A stretch of DNA of 64,000 bases, taken from Macrothele yani. Taxonomy: Eukaryota; Arthropoda; Arachnida; Araneae; Macrothelidae. Numbering within the stretch: the stretch's first letter is position 1; each line of letters begins with the position of its first letter. The position numbers and the translations under genes are program-made. The stretch spans positions 11,982,984 to 12,046,983 of the forward strand of contig CM077034.1 of the NCBI GenBank assembly GCA_039090855.1, in the 5' to 3' direction. Shown one piece after another: positions 45,570 through 56,479 of this stretch. The notes beneath the pieces are model-generated. The model had not been told where the DNA came from, made no database searches, and was given only the letters and a program-made list of their open reading frames with translations.

Positions 45570-46857
45570 TTGGGTTGTCGGGAAAGTCATGACGTATTTT
45601 GGCACCCGATGGCGGTTGGGCGGTTTTGGAAGTACTAGAGGCATGCGCAGCTCTGCTATCGCTTTGGCATTCGACAGGTGCCAGTTCTAGCTGCAGTCTA
45701 AAAGGAATAGTGAGCGATTTGGTTGATTTGCGGAGATTAGACGTCAAGTCGAAGATGGATGACCAAACTGTGCATTTTCGCCATATTTTACTGTTTTACT
45801 TCCGTAATGGGAAGAACGTGCGTCAAGCTTGTGAAAAGTTGCGTAAAGTGTATGGTGATAACGCTCTACAAGAACGTCAGTGCCAGCGGTGGTTCGCAAA
45901 ATTCCGTGCTGTTGATTTTGACCTCAACGATGCTCCTCGGTCCGGGAGGCCCAACGAGGTTGATGACGACCAAATCAAGGCATTGATCGAGTCAAACCCG
46001 CGTTACACGGCACGAGAGATTACAGACACATTGCAAATCCATCATTCAAGCGTTCACGGCCACCTGAAGAAGCTGGGATACGTAAGCAAGCTCGATGTGT
46101 GGGTTCCTTATGAACTCAAAGCAGCTCAATTGACGGTGCGTATAAACATCTGCGATATGCTCATTAAACGTGAGGAAAATGATCCTTTTTTTAAGCGACT
46201 GATAACTGGTGACGAAAAGTGGATTGTGTACAACAATGTGCTGCTCAAACGGTCTTGGTCCTGACGTGCTGCTTCGCCTCAAACGACATCTAAAGCAGAC
46301 ATTCTTCAGCGGAACGTTCTGGTCTCAGTGTGGTGGGATTTTAAAGGTGTCGTGTTTTTCGAGCTACTACCACAGAACTAAACAATCAATTCGAATGTGT
46401 ACTGTCTGCAATTGGACAGTTTGAACGAATCCATCATCCAGAAACGTCCAGAGCTCGTTCATCGTAAAGGTGTTGTGTTCCATCACGACAACGCGAGACC
46501 ACACACAAGTTTGATCACCCGCCAAAAATGATTGGAGCTTGGGTGGGATGTGTTGCCACACCCAGCATACTCGCCTCACCTTGCGCTGTCAGACTTCCAC
46601 TTGTTTCGCTCTCTTCAACAGTCCTTGCGTGGTATAACGTTCAATTCAGATGAGGCTGTAAATCAGCACGTTGTACAGTTTTTCACCACGAAAGACAGGC
46701 CCTTCTATGAACGAGGCGTTCTGCAGCTCACTGAAAGATGGCAGAAGATTATCGAACAAAATGGGCATTATATCATTGATTGATCTTTGTTATTTCTATC
46801 AATAAATGACCTTTGCTAAACATGGCAAAAATATGTCATCGCTTTACCGACAACCAT
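45570..46857 (+). mobile_element. Mariner element, copy 1
   Basis: The left end, TTGGGTTGTCGGGAAAGTCA, follows TA. The right end is a diverged reverse complement (GCTTTACCGACAACC). Length is about 1290 bp, typical of mariner. A second copy of the same family lies inverted at 57179-58468. Confidence 0.87.
45755..46783 (+). pseudogene. Mariner DD34D transposase, decayed
   Basis: From ATG at 45755 (MDDQTVHFRHILLFYFRNGK): N-terminal HTH with QCQRWFAKFR and APRSGRPNEVDDD, second HTH (YTAREITDTLQIHHSSVHGH), first Asp in ITGDEKWIVYNN, a stop at about 46262, then WWDFKGVVFFELLPQN in the next frame, FHHDNARPHTSLITRQK with the second Asp, another stop (CAAAAATGA), and HPAYSPHLALSDFHLF carrying the third Asp (DD34D). 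YSPDLAPSD has become YSPHLALSD. It ends IIEQNGHYIID at a TGA. It has about 343 codons, the normal mariner length, with at least three disabling changes. It resembles the transposase domain found in SETMAR. Confidence 0.88.
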
Positions 46858-46865
46858 GGCTTTAC

Positions 46866-47290
46866 CTGCAGCCAGTGATTAAAATCATACAATGCATTGA
46901 TTATGATACGATTTCCAACATACCAGAAATTATAACTCGAGTTATGAGGATAATAGCTGTGCAATAAATCTTGCTCCTGTGCCCTGACCTTTGACCCCAT
47001 TTCGATGGTATACAACAGAACCGGTTCAGATACCTCTGGAACAACATGATAAAGTTTTGGTGCAATCAAAGCATTTTTACATAAGTTATGACACATAAGG
47101 GTGATGAAATGGATTTCGCTCCTATATCCTGACCTTTGACTCCATTTCGTCCATTTTCAAGGGGTTTGTTCCCTACTGCATACTAAAATTTCATCGAAAT
47201 TGAGCCATTTTTATGTGAGTTATCACTCGGTCAGACAGATGGTCGAAGGTGAAGTATGTACGCTTCTTCAACCTACGGTTGGAAAGCGTA
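46866..47290 (+). repeat. Dispersed repeat family R, copy 2
   Basis: Starts GCAGCCAGTGATTAAAATCA, passes through CCTGACCTTTGACCCCATTT twice (about 145-bp sub-units) and ends with CTTCAACCTACGGTTGGAAA and GCGTAAAA. It is inverted relative to 24780-25250 and in the same orientation as 60992-62465. Confidence 0.82.
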
Positions 47291-48700
47291 AAAGAAAGAA
47301 CTCACCTCAAAAACATGTGAATTCCCCCCCCCCCCCCCAAGCAGCCGTTCTGTGTATCTCTCTCATATTATTCCTTCTGTCCAGTATTGTTGTTCAATAT
47401 CCTTTTATTCCATAAATATTTGTATTTTAGCTTAAAAAATAGGGATCAGAAAACAAAAGTTGGACAAAGCAAACAGTTCTCCCATACTGCCCCTGCTGAT
47501 GTTTCCACTCTCCTCTGTTGCTAGATATTACTATACCTGTATAAATGTTTGAATTTAAGCCTGATAAGGCACCGAAAAATTTCTGAAAACGGGAGAGACA
47601 AATCGGGAAATTTTTAAGAATTGATGCCATGGTGTTCAAAATTATTCATATTCTCAGTTACACTATTCATCCAAAACATTCGTGGTCTCCAGTCTGAAAG
47701 TTCTTTAGCATGATGGATAAAATTGTCTTTTGAGGGAATAAAATTAAAAAAAAAAACGAAAGGAGAGACAATGAAGAAATGGTAAGAGAAAGATATCAGC
47801 AGAAAGAAAAATAAGTAGTCAATGCTATTCAACTGACAGATTTTTTTACATACGACCTGTTTCTATGGGAATGTATTTACAAATTCCATGTGCGTAGTAT
47901 TCACAAAAGTTCACAGAACTTTGGTACAGAAAATAATGTGCACAGTTAGTTGTTATTAATGAAAAGATGATGGATCAAAGTCCTTTCTCTGTTGGTTCTC
48001 TTGAAACATGTTTCTTTGAACAGAGCCATTCCATCATTAAGCTTAGCTGCATTGTGTTATAGAAAAACTGAAACTATTCAACTGACAGATTTTTTCTTAC
48101 ATATGACCTGTTTCTTTGGGAATGTATTTACAAAATTGAATTTTTAAAATTGCCAGTTATTAAGCTTTTGTTCAATTTCTGTAGGCAGTTGTTATAAATA
48201 ACATGGAACAATTAGGCACAATGGCTCCTGCTTGAAGAAACACTTCACAAGAGAACCAACCAAATGATGGATCAACGTCCTTTCTCTATTGGTTCTCTTG
48301 AAACATGTTTCTTTGAACAGAGCCATTCCATCATTAAGCTTAGCTGCATTGTGTTATAGAAAAACTGAAACTATTCAATTTTTCTTACATATGACCTGTT
48401 TCTATGGGAATGTATTTACAAATTCCATGTGGGTAGTATTCACAAAAGTTCACGGAACTTTGGTACAGAAAATAATGTGCACAGTTAGTTGTTGTTAATG
48501 AAAAGCAGGTAATTTTATAAAGACAAATTACTTAAAGAATTTACAAGTGTGTGCTTTGGTGAGAAAAATGAATGGAATGGAATGGAATGAAATGTAATGT
48601 AACAATTCTTTGCAACATCCCACTCTGTAAAAGTTTGAAAACCACCTGGAGAACCTGGAAAAGTCAGGGAATTTTTTTATTACTTTTGAGTGGGAACCCT
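47291..48700. other. Intronic sequence with a local duplication (47825-48110 versus 48262-48510)
   Basis: A poly-C tract at about 47324-47338 is followed by unassigned sequence. Two modules are each present twice but in swapped order: TTCACAAAAGTTCACAGAAC with AATAATGTGCACAGTTAGTT, and CTTGAAACATGTTTCTTTGA with AGCTTAGCTGCATTGTGTTA. I see no coding region. (GGAAT)n-like short repeats lie near 48570. Confidence 0.7.
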
Positions 48701-48715
48701 GTCCATCCTTGCAGA

Positions 48716-49030
48716 CCACGTACATCCATACATGCTGATTGCCTTCCCCGAGGCAGATGGGATCTTTCAGCGTGACAATGTGATGTGTCACACAGCTAGA
48801 AATGTCTGAAAGTGGTTGGAAGGGCACGATGAAGACTTCAAAGTACTTCCCTGGCCCCCTAATTCCCCAGACTTAAACCCAATTGAGCATCTGCGGGACC
48901 ACCTTGATCGTGTTGTTCACTGTATGGATCCTCCACCACGCACCTTCCAGCAGCCGTCGGATGCACTGCAGTCAGCCTGGCTCCACACACCTGTGAACAC
49001 CTTACCGAGTCACTCCCAGCTTGTCTAGCT
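48716..49030 (+). pseudogene. Tc1-like transposase fragment
   Basis: Only the catalytic C-terminal part remains: DGIFQRDNVMCHTARNV with the second Asp, a stop, KWLEGHDEDFKVLPWPPNSP, then [16 protein letters not shown] with the Glu, and the end region up to about 49028. Spacing between Asp and Glu fits a Tc1-type DD34E element. The 5' half and both terminal repeats are not found. Confidence 0.8.
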
Positions 49031-49039
49031 GCTGTCTGC

Positions 49040-49496
49040 GCTGCACACAGTGATTACTGTGGATATTAGCTGATGGTCGCAATAGTGTGAGTGAACTGTG
49101 TATTTAGATAAATGAATTAAAGTCAACAATTCTCCCTTGTCTTGCTTGTGCTACGTTTTATTCGCACTGTTTTGCCGCACATTCTGATTTTTTATCAGGT
49201 TGAAAATTCAGTTTTATTATTTCTTCGTTAGTCTCGTGTGCGATTATCATGAAACACCAATTTGGTCACATGAAATTTATTATGCAGATTTTCAAATTTA
49301 TTATTCATGATTAAAAATTCATTGAAGATGCGAGAGGTAATGAAGTGAAAAGCAGCGTATTAGTTGACTTTTTATGGGTAAAAAAAAACAAACAAATTGC
49401 AGTGAGCTTTCGACATCCACAGGGGATTACTTCCTTTTTTGGGAGCAAGAAATTCCAGGGTTTCACTTTGAAAAAAATATTTTATTTTGAATTTGC
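49040..49496. other. Unassigned sequence between Tc1 relic and SINE
   Basis: Some of it is probably the remaining 3' end of the Tc1 relic. I see no other feature. Confidence 0.4.
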
Positions 49497-49497
49497 C

Positions 49498-50240
49498 GCC
49501 CCGGTGGCGCAGTGGTCTAAGGCGTTGGCCTCTGATCATTCGTCCGTAAGGGGTCCAGGTTCGAATCCCGGTCAGGCATGGATGTTGTGTTTGTCTTACG
49601 GCACTGGCTCTCTCCCTTCCCTGGAACCAGTGACCCTAAATTAGGGATGGGCGACAGCTTATAGCCCATTGAGTTGTTCACGGTGGTCGTTAAACCTCCA
49701 ATAAAAAAAAAATGTTGTGTTTGTCTTACGGCACTGGCGCTCTCCCTTCCCTGGAACCAGTGACCCTAAATTAGGGACAGGCGACTGCTTATAGCCCATT
49801 GAGTTGCTCACGGTGGTCGTTAAACCTCCAATAAAAAAAAAATGTTGTGTTTGTCTTACGGCACTGGCTCTCTCCCTTCCCTGGAGCCAGTGACCCTAAA
49901 TTAGGGACGGGCGACTGCTTTATAGCCCATTGAGTTGCTCACGGTGGTCGTTAAACCTCCAATCAAAAAAAAAAAAAAAATGTGTTTGTGTTACGGCACT
50001 GGCTCTCTCCCTTCCCTGGAACCAGGGGCCCTAAATTAGGGACGGGCGACTGCTTATAGCCCATTGAGTTGCTCACGGTGGTCGTTAAACCTCCAATCAA
50101 AAAAAAAAAAAAAATGTTGTGTTTGTCTTACGGCACTGGCTCTCTCCCTTCTCTGGAACCAGGGACCCTAAATTAGGGACGGGCGACTGCTTATAGCCCA
50201 TTGAGTTGCTCACGGTGGTCGTTGAACCTCCAATAAAAAA
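49498..50240 (+). mobile_element. tRNA-derived SINE with five tandem body units
   Basis: The head is a tRNA-like pol III promoter: A box within GTGGCGCAGTGGTCTAAGGC (about 49505) and B box GGTTCGAATCC (49558-49568). The layout resembles a class II (Leu/Ser-like) tRNA, but its 3' acceptor strand does not pair with GCCCCGG, so it is not a working tRNA. The body, beginning ATGTTGTGTTTGTCTTACGG and ending GGTGGTCGTTAAACCTCCAA plus an A-run, is repeated five times at about 130-bp spacing. A second copy of the family at 63490 has three body units. Confidence 0.9.
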
Positions 50241-50244
50241 AAAA

Positions 50245-51152
50245 TAAAAAAAAATTTGAATTTAGAAAGTCTTGAGCTGTTCATGTGATTTTCAGGTTCC
50301 TTGCTGAAAAGAAATGAACTTCGGAAATGTTCGATCATAGAAGTTTCAAAGAGTATTATAAACCATAAATTTAGTCTCAGATGCAATGATATTTTGCTAG
50401 TTTTTAAACTCATTGACAGTGAGCTACTAATGTGTGAAAATTCTAGGAAATTCTTAATAGAGATAGCTTTTATTAAATCTTGTATTGATTTGCATGTCGT
50501 GTATTACTAGATGGTAACAATTTACTGAAACTAAACGAAGGCTTTTGTATGATGGATGAAACTAAACGAAGGCTTTTGTATGATGGATTGTATAATGGAA
50601 AATTTCTTGCCTTTACTGACAGTCCCCTTGTTTAAGACATGCAACAGAGGCAGTGTAAGCATCCTTATTAGATTCTTGACACATTTTATATCTGGCTATG
50701 TGTCATTACCATTTTTGTTTTTTTATTATAATTGAAAAACATATTCCTCTGCGTCAAAATGTGTAGAGACACGACATCGAAGCAAATAAATTTTTGTAGG
50801 CAGATTTAAAAAGCTTCATTTCTAAAAGAGATGTGTTCATATTGACAGAAACTTTATATGAAAATTAATATTGTTTAAAAGACTATATCCCAAGATACAT
50901 TTTCCATTTTTTAAGCATTTAAATTTTGTAAGCTGTTAAGACATTGTGGGCAAGGGACTTGCATAATGGAATACAGTGTTAAATTTTAAGTGCTATCCAA
51001 AGCTTCATTTAAGGTGCTTCTTCCATTTTGCATTTTATCTTATGTGTTATGCATGTGACAGAAGCTGGTTTTTTTTGTTTTTTATGTGTACGGTGTGCAT
51101 TTTTCTTCTGCCCTGAGATTAACACCTGAATTTTTCAAATTTTCTATTTTAG
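50245..51152. other. End of the long WDR43 intron
   Basis: Non-repetitive except for a 33-bp direct repeat (ACTAAACGAAGGCTTTTGTA at about 50530 and 50563). It ends with a pyrimidine-rich tract and TTTTCTATTTTAG acceptor. It is probably the least disturbed part of the intron. Confidence 0.6.
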
Positions 51153-51271
51153 ACGGCATTGCAGTGTAGTAAAGAAGAAATAATATGGAATTCAGTGAAG
51201 AGGTTGCCATTTAGTTCCATACCTTTGCTGTTAAAAGAGTTACATAAAAGGTTAAATAAACAAGACCAGAA
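51153..51271 (+). CDS. WDR43: WDR43 (UTP5) internal exon, Utp12 domain continued
   Basis: Encodes 39 complete codons plus two bases (phase 2 exit), between acceptor TTCTATTTTAG and a consensus donor AA|GTAAGTAC. The peptide TALQCSKEEIIWNSVKRLPF followed by SSIPLLLKELHKRLNK continues the helical Utp12 domain begun in the previous exon. The leucine pattern (L---L, V-RLP, IP-LL-EL-KRL) fits WDR43, where this segment is followed by the rest of the helical repeat and an acidic tail, both expected further downstream. The preceding exon ends in phase 0 and this one starts in phase 0. Known role: nucleolar t-UTP component needed for pre-rRNA transcription and 18S processing. The identification is by recognised family similarity. 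Confidence 0.87.
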
Positions 51272-51704
51272 GTAAGTACTAAAAGTGGTGTATGTGTGTG
51301 TGTGAGTGTGTGGGAGGTTTTTAGGATGTAAGTACCGTAATTTCGGGTAAATAATCCACACTGGCATATGCGCCGCAGCAATAAAAAAACGGGGCGGAAT
51401 GGAAAAAAAAAAAAATCATCAGAAACGCCGCACCTCTGTATACGTCGCACCTTCGCAGTAAAGTGGGGTAGTACCTTGGCGGAATCTTGAAAACATTACG
51501 TAGATAAAAATATAGTATGTGATCTTTCAAATAATAAATAAAAATATCAATTAAACAAGATTCAATCTTAAGGATAACACTTACCCTACTACCTATTTTA
51601 TAAAAATTTACTCGGAATTCATAAGGCGCTTAAACCAATTATATAAAATATTTATACCTCAAGAATTTAAAATATACACAACATTCTGAAAATAATATAT
51701 TATT
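51272..51704. other. Start of next WDR43 intron with a possible element end
   Basis: A (TG)n run (51293-51313) follows the donor. At 51335 the sequence CCGTAATTTCGGGTAAATAA begins, with CGCCGCAGCAAT and CGCCGCACCTC further on. Its reverse complement CTACCCGAAATTACGG appears at 56868-56883. The rest is AT-rich and unassigned. Confidence 0.6.
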
Positions 51705-51772
51705 AAAATAACCAATCACTTACCCGAAAGATCATGGTCACTTTTTTTTTCTTTTAACACTTCAAGCACGTC

Positions 51773-53075
51773 AATTACCATCATGCAATGTTGTTGGCCT
51801 TCCAAGGTTGAAAGACTCCTTGCCTATGAGATTCATTCTTCTGAGCATGAAACATCGTATTTTCCTTTTTTTTTTTTTCAAAAAACGTAGGTTTCCCTCT
51901 GCCATATGAGACGTAACCATAGCTCGTCATCTCCATAAAAACCACACAAATATACACACCATACCACTCATTCATACATTCAGTTAAAAACACTATGTAC
52001 ATAATTACACTATTTACATCAAGCACGTCAATTACCATCATGCAATGTTGTTGGTCTTCAAAGGTTGAAAGACTCCTTGCCTATGAGATTCATTCTTCCG
52101 GGCATGAAACATCGTATTTTTTTTTTTTTATTTACTGGACAAAAAACGCAATTTTCTCTCTGCCATATGAAACGTAACCATAGCTCCTCATCTCCATAAA
52201 AACCTCACAAATATACACTCCATACCACTCATTCATACATTCAGTTAAAAACACTATGTACATAATTACACTATTTACATCAAGCACGTCAATTATCATC
52301 ATGTAATGTTGTTGGCCTTCAAAGGTTGAAAGACTCCTTGCCTATGAGATTCATTCTTCTGAGCATGAAACATCGTATTTTCCTTTTTTTTTTTTTTTTT
52401 TTTTTTCAAAAAACGTAGGTTTCCCTCTGCCATATGAGACGTAACCATAGCTCGTCATCTCCATAAAAACCTCACAAACATACACACCGTACCACTCATT
52501 CATACATTCAGTTAAAAACACTATGTACATAATTACACTATTTACATCAAGCACGTCAATTATCATCATGTAATGTTGTTGGCCTTCAAAGGTTGAAAGA
52601 CTCCTTGCCTATGAGATTCATTCTTCTGAGCATGAAACATCGTATTTTCCTTTTCTTTTTTTTTCAAAAAACGTAGGTTTCCCTCTGCCATATGAGACGT
52701 AACCATAGCTCGTCATCTCCATAAAAACCTCACAAACATACACACCGTACCACTCATTCATACATTCAGTTAAAAACACTATGTACATAATTACACTATT
52801 TACATCAAGCACGTCAATTATCATCATGTAATGTTGTTGGCCTTCAAAGGTTGAAAGACTCCTTGCCTATGAGATTCATTCTTCCGGGCATGAAACGTCG
52901 TATTTTTTTTTTTTTTTTTTTAATTTACTGGACAAAAAACGCAATTTTCTCTCTGCCATATGAAACGTAACCATAGCTCCTCATCTCCATAAAAACTGCA
53001 CAAACACACATCGTACCACTCATTCATACATTCAGTTAAAATACACTATGTACATAATTACACTATTTTACATTC
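51773..53075. repeat. Tandem array in FB arm, ~260-bp unit, 5 copies
   Basis: Copies start at CAAGCACGTCAATTA near 51773, 52020, 52281, 52548 and 52806 (247-267 bp). Length differences come from a poly-T stretch next to CAAAAAACGTAGGTTTCCCT. Two sub-types alternate (CAAAAAACGTAGG versus TTTACTGGACAAAAAACGCA). Confidence 0.92.
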
Positions 53076-53090
53076 CTAGGCGATTAAACC

Positions 53091-54130
53091 TTTGTCAACT
53101 GTGATTAAAAAAGTGCTCGATCCGTTTCAAACTCCGTGTTAACCCTATTGCAGGTGCCAACCTCATTCAGTCCGTCGTACACAACCCTCTACCATTTGTC
53201 AACTGTGATTGAAAAAAGTGCTCAATCCGTTTCAAACTCCGTGTTAACCCTATTGCATGTGCCAAACCTTATTCAGCCCGTCATACACAACCCTCTACCA
53301 TTTGTCAACTGTGATTGAAAAAAGTGCTCAATCCGTTTCAAACTCCGTGTTAACCCTATTGCATGTGCCAATCTCATTCAGCCCGTCATGCACAACCCTC
53401 TACCATTTGTCAACTGTGATTGAAAAAAGTGCTCAATCCGTTTCAAACTCCGTGTTAACCCTATTGCATGTGCCAACCTCATTCAGCCCGTCACACACAA
53501 CCCTCTACCATTTGTCAACTGTGATTGAAAAAAGTGCTCAATCCGTTTCAAACTCCGTGTTAACCCTATTGCATGTGCCAACCTCATTCAGCCCGTCACA
53601 CACAACCCTCTACCATTTGTCAACTGTGATTGAAAAAAGTGCTCAATCTGTTTCAAACTCCGTGTTAACCCTATTCATGTGCCAACCTCATTCAGCCCGT
53701 CATACACAACCCTCTACCATTTGTCAACTGTGATTAAAAAAAGTGCTCCATCCGTTTCAAACTCCGTGTTAACCCTATTGCATGTGCCAACCTCATTCAG
53801 TCCGTCGTACACAACCCTCTACCATTTGTCAACTGTGATTCAAAAAAGTGCTCCATCCGTTTCAAACTCCGTGTTAACCCTATTGCAGGTGCCAACCTCA
53901 TTCAGTCCGTCGTACACAACCCTCTACCATTTGTCAACTGTGATTCAAAAAAGTGCTCCATCCGTTTCAAACTCCGTGTTAACCCTATTGCAGGTGCCAA
54001 CCTCATTCAGTCCGTCATACACAACCCTCTACCATTTGTCAACTGTGATTAAAAAAAAGTGCTCTATCCGTTTCAAACTCCGTGTTAACCCTATTGCATG
54101 TGCCAACCTCATTCAGCCCGTCATACACAA
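53091..54130. repeat. Tandem array in FB arm, ~105-bp unit, ~10 copies
   Basis: Each unit reads TTTGTCAACTGTGATT, CCGTTTCAAACTCCGTGTTA, ACCCTATTGCATGTGCCAAC and ACACAACCCTCTACCA. Starts at 53091, 53195, 53301 and 53406 show a 104-106-bp period. This period is a multiple of three in many units, so a 150-180-codon plus-strand frame runs through it, but it has no protein-like features beyond the repeat. Confidence 0.92.
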
Positions 54131-54359
54131 TCCTCTAGCGCTTTCAACAGTACTACTGTCGTCATCAGGATTCCAATGTGTCTCTCTGCCCACCACAGCT
54201 CAAGTGAGCAAAGTCATTGAGGTTCCGGTTTGAGTAGCAATCTCTGCATCTTTGTGTCTCTGGCGCCATCTATTGTCACTGCTGCTCTCTTTTCCTTTTT
54301 TTCCCCCTCTTAACTGTTGTTCAATTTTTATTAAGGCCTTCCATTGTTCGTTTAAGTTG

Positions 54360-54500
54360 CTAGGCTCATTAATGTTGCATAATCTTGATCTGTTTTTTTC
54401 AATTAATACTGATTCTGCAATTCTCAACTGCCTTTCATTTTTACAGCTCTTAATAATTTTAATATCTTCAAACTTCGGACATTGGTGATTTTTTAGCAAC
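54360..54500 (-). pseudogene. Possible retroelement C-terminal scrap in the FB loop
   Basis: Between the inner inverted arms the minus strand reads HQCPKFEDIKIIKSCKNERQ and LRIAESVLIEKNRSRLCNIN. The pattern (F-I-K-C-N---L-I-ES--I-K-+P-LN) is what follows GIY-YIG domains at the C-terminus of some Penelope-like and other retroelement proteins. It differs from the Penelope copy at 58795. The match is short and the call weak. Confidence 0.35.
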
Positions 54501-55243
54501 TTAAACGAACAATGGAAGGCCTTAATAAAAATTGAACAACAGTTAAGAGGGGGAAAGAAAAGAGAGCAGCAGTGACAATAGATGGCGCCAGAGACACAAA
54601 GATGCAGAGATTGCGACTCAAACCGGAACCTCAATGACTTTGCTCACTTGAGCTGTGATGGGCAGAGAGACACATTGGCCTCCTGATGACGGCAGTAGAC
54701 TTGTTGAAAGCGCTAGAGGATTGTGTATGACGGGCTGAATGAGGTTGGCACTTGCGGTAGGGTTAGTACGGTGTTTGAAACGGATGGAGCACTTTTTAGT
54801 CACAGTTGACAAAGGTTTAATCACCTAGGAATGTAAAATAGTGTAATTATGTACATATTGTTTTTAACTGAATGTATAAATGAGTGGTACGGTGTGTGTT
54901 TGTGCGGTTTTTATGGAGATGACAAGCTATGGTTACGTTTCATATGGCAAAGAGAAACCTGCGTTTTTTGTCCAGTAAATAACAAAAAAAAAAAAAAAAA
55001 GAAAGAAAGAAAATGCGATGTTTCATGCCCGGAAGAATGAATCTCATAGGCAAGGAGTCTTTCAACCTTTGAAGGCCAACAACATTACATGATGATAATT
55101 GACGTGCTTTTGAAGTGTTAAAGGAAAAAAGTGACCATGATCTTTCGGGTAAGTGATTGGTTATTTTAATAATACATCATTAATGAATTGCACGTAAATA
55201 TGCACACTTTGATTGTGTTTAGTACCTTAGAAGTGCAAATATT

Positions 55244-55660
55244 ATGATTCTGAAAATATATGGTGCGCATAGTTTTTCAATCAAGTCCATCAAAACTGAA
55301 AACTTCACTGTCTGAATTAAAAATTTTAAAAGCTCATCATCTAAAAAACTTCGGGGTCGTCCGCATCCCTTTCGCTGTCTTCCGGCGTTTCACCGAAGTT
55401 TTTAGACATAATGTTTGCTTCAGTGAAGCCCGAAATAAGAGTCAAAGTTTTGACGTTTTCCAGGATTCGGAAAAACATATTTATTTACCATTAGCTTAAA
55501 ACTAGAAGTATAACTTCTGCGTTTCGTCATTTTACTTTCTGTGATAACGTAGAGCTACGCGTACTCGAGAAAAATGCGATTTGGCGAACTGAATGCAACA
55601 AACGCACACGCGAAGCGCGCACACGTCACTGACAAAGTTAGCCTCGCGGAGCCCTGGGTC
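55244..55660. other. Unassigned stretch between FB and the RNase-H LINE relic
   Basis: An abrupt change to CpG-richer sequence occurs near 55340 (GGGGTCGTCCGCATCC). The final 100 bases before 55660 may already be LINE sequence in another frame, but I cannot read a domain there. Confidence 0.4.
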
Positions 55661-55663
55661 GAA

Positions 55664-56476
55664 TATCCCGTTTCAAGAGGGGAGAGATTCCTGGGCATGT
55701 TGGGATCCCAGGGAACGAGTCTGCCGACGCTGCTGCTGCTAGATCTGCCCCTTCTTTGGTCGTCACACCCTTGCCACTGTTTCACCGCGATTTTCGCTTT
55801 CTCGTTCACGATCATATCAGACGAACGTGGCGAAGTCTGTGGGACCAACAGGTGGAGAATAAACTGCACCGTGTGAAACCTAACCTTGGAATCTGGAAAT
55901 CATCGTGTCGCCGGAACCGTGGGGAGGAAGTTGTTCTCGCGCGTCTCCGCATTGGGCATTGTCGCTTCACGCACAGCTATTTGCTGTGTGGCGACGCTGC
56001 CCCAATGTGTGAGGCGTGCGACTGTTTACTCACCATCTCTCATGTTTTATGTAGTTGTGTTCGTTTTTGTAATCATCGGTTTCACTATTTTCAGTCTCAT
56101 CTACTGGATGACGGCGCAGCTACACTGCAGAAGCTTTTGGGCGACCACTGCGACACTTTCGCAGTGTTTTCGTTCTTAAAGCAGATAGACTTTTTAAAAC
56201 TTATATAAAAAAAAAAATAAAAAAAAAAAATAATAATAATAATTTATAATGATTATAACAGTGAATTGGTGAATTTATTTATTTATTTATAAACCTAATT
56301 GACTAACTAGTCTTCACAGCTTTTATCATTCTCTATTCTAACTTTTGCCAAGCCTGTCTGATCTTAATCATTTCACCCCGCTTTTAAATATCTTTAACTG
56401 ATTGTTCTGTGTCTGGCGCTCTTTGGCCAAACCTGGCCCTTGCGCCACTAAAATCAATTAACTAACTAACTAACCA
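55664..56476 (+). pseudogene. LINE (I/Jockey-type) RNase H and C-terminal fragment with 3' tail
   Basis: Starts inside the last RNase H motif: VGIPGNESADAAAARSAPS, where GNE-AD carries the conserved Asp. It continues VVTPLPLFHRDFRFLVHDHI, RRTWRSLWDQQVENKLHRVK, VVLARLRIGHCRFTHSYLLC and the Cys-rich block MCEACDCLLTISHVLCSC, ending at a stop near 56206. These are the standard order of RNase H, W-W-NKL linker and zinc-like C-terminus in the I superfamily. The 3' UTR contains GTGTCTGGCGCTCTTTGGCC and ends AATTAACTAACTAACTAACC, a short-repeat tail. Everything 5' of the RNase H end is missing, as in 5'-truncated LINE insertions. The region is more CpG-rich than its surroundings. Confidence 0.85.
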
Positions 56477-56479
56477 AGA

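Larger units (their letters stand above)
51705..55243. mobile_element. Foldback element FB, expanded copy (left arm tandemly amplified)
   Basis: The outer ends ATTAAAATAACCAATCACTT (left) and its reverse complement near 55155-55172 (right) match the compact FB copy at 44454. Sequence to about 55243 is shared with the compact copy's right side. The right arm (about 54660-55172) is single-copy. The left arm has become two arrays: ~260-bp units (51773-53075) and ~105-bp units (53091-54130). The centre holds a smaller inverted repeat (54218-54365 against 54478-54640). Long arms built of tandem repeats are the known hallmark of Drosophila FB elements. Whether this is the same superfamily is not established. 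Confidence 0.85.

Noticed and set aside
49498..49575. Functional tRNA gene
   Set aside because: A and B boxes are good, but the acceptor strands do not pair, the same sequence recurs at 63490 with the same downstream body, and the layout is that of a SINE.
53136..54233. 158- and 184-codon frames with repeated HLSTVIEKSAQSVSNSVLTL
   Set aside because: Product of the ~105-bp tandem array in the foldback arm; nothing indicates a gene.
55574..55876. Second overlapping 100-codon frame (MRFGELNATNAHAKRAHV)
   Set aside because: It overlaps the LINE RNase H fragment in another frame and has no recognisable motif.
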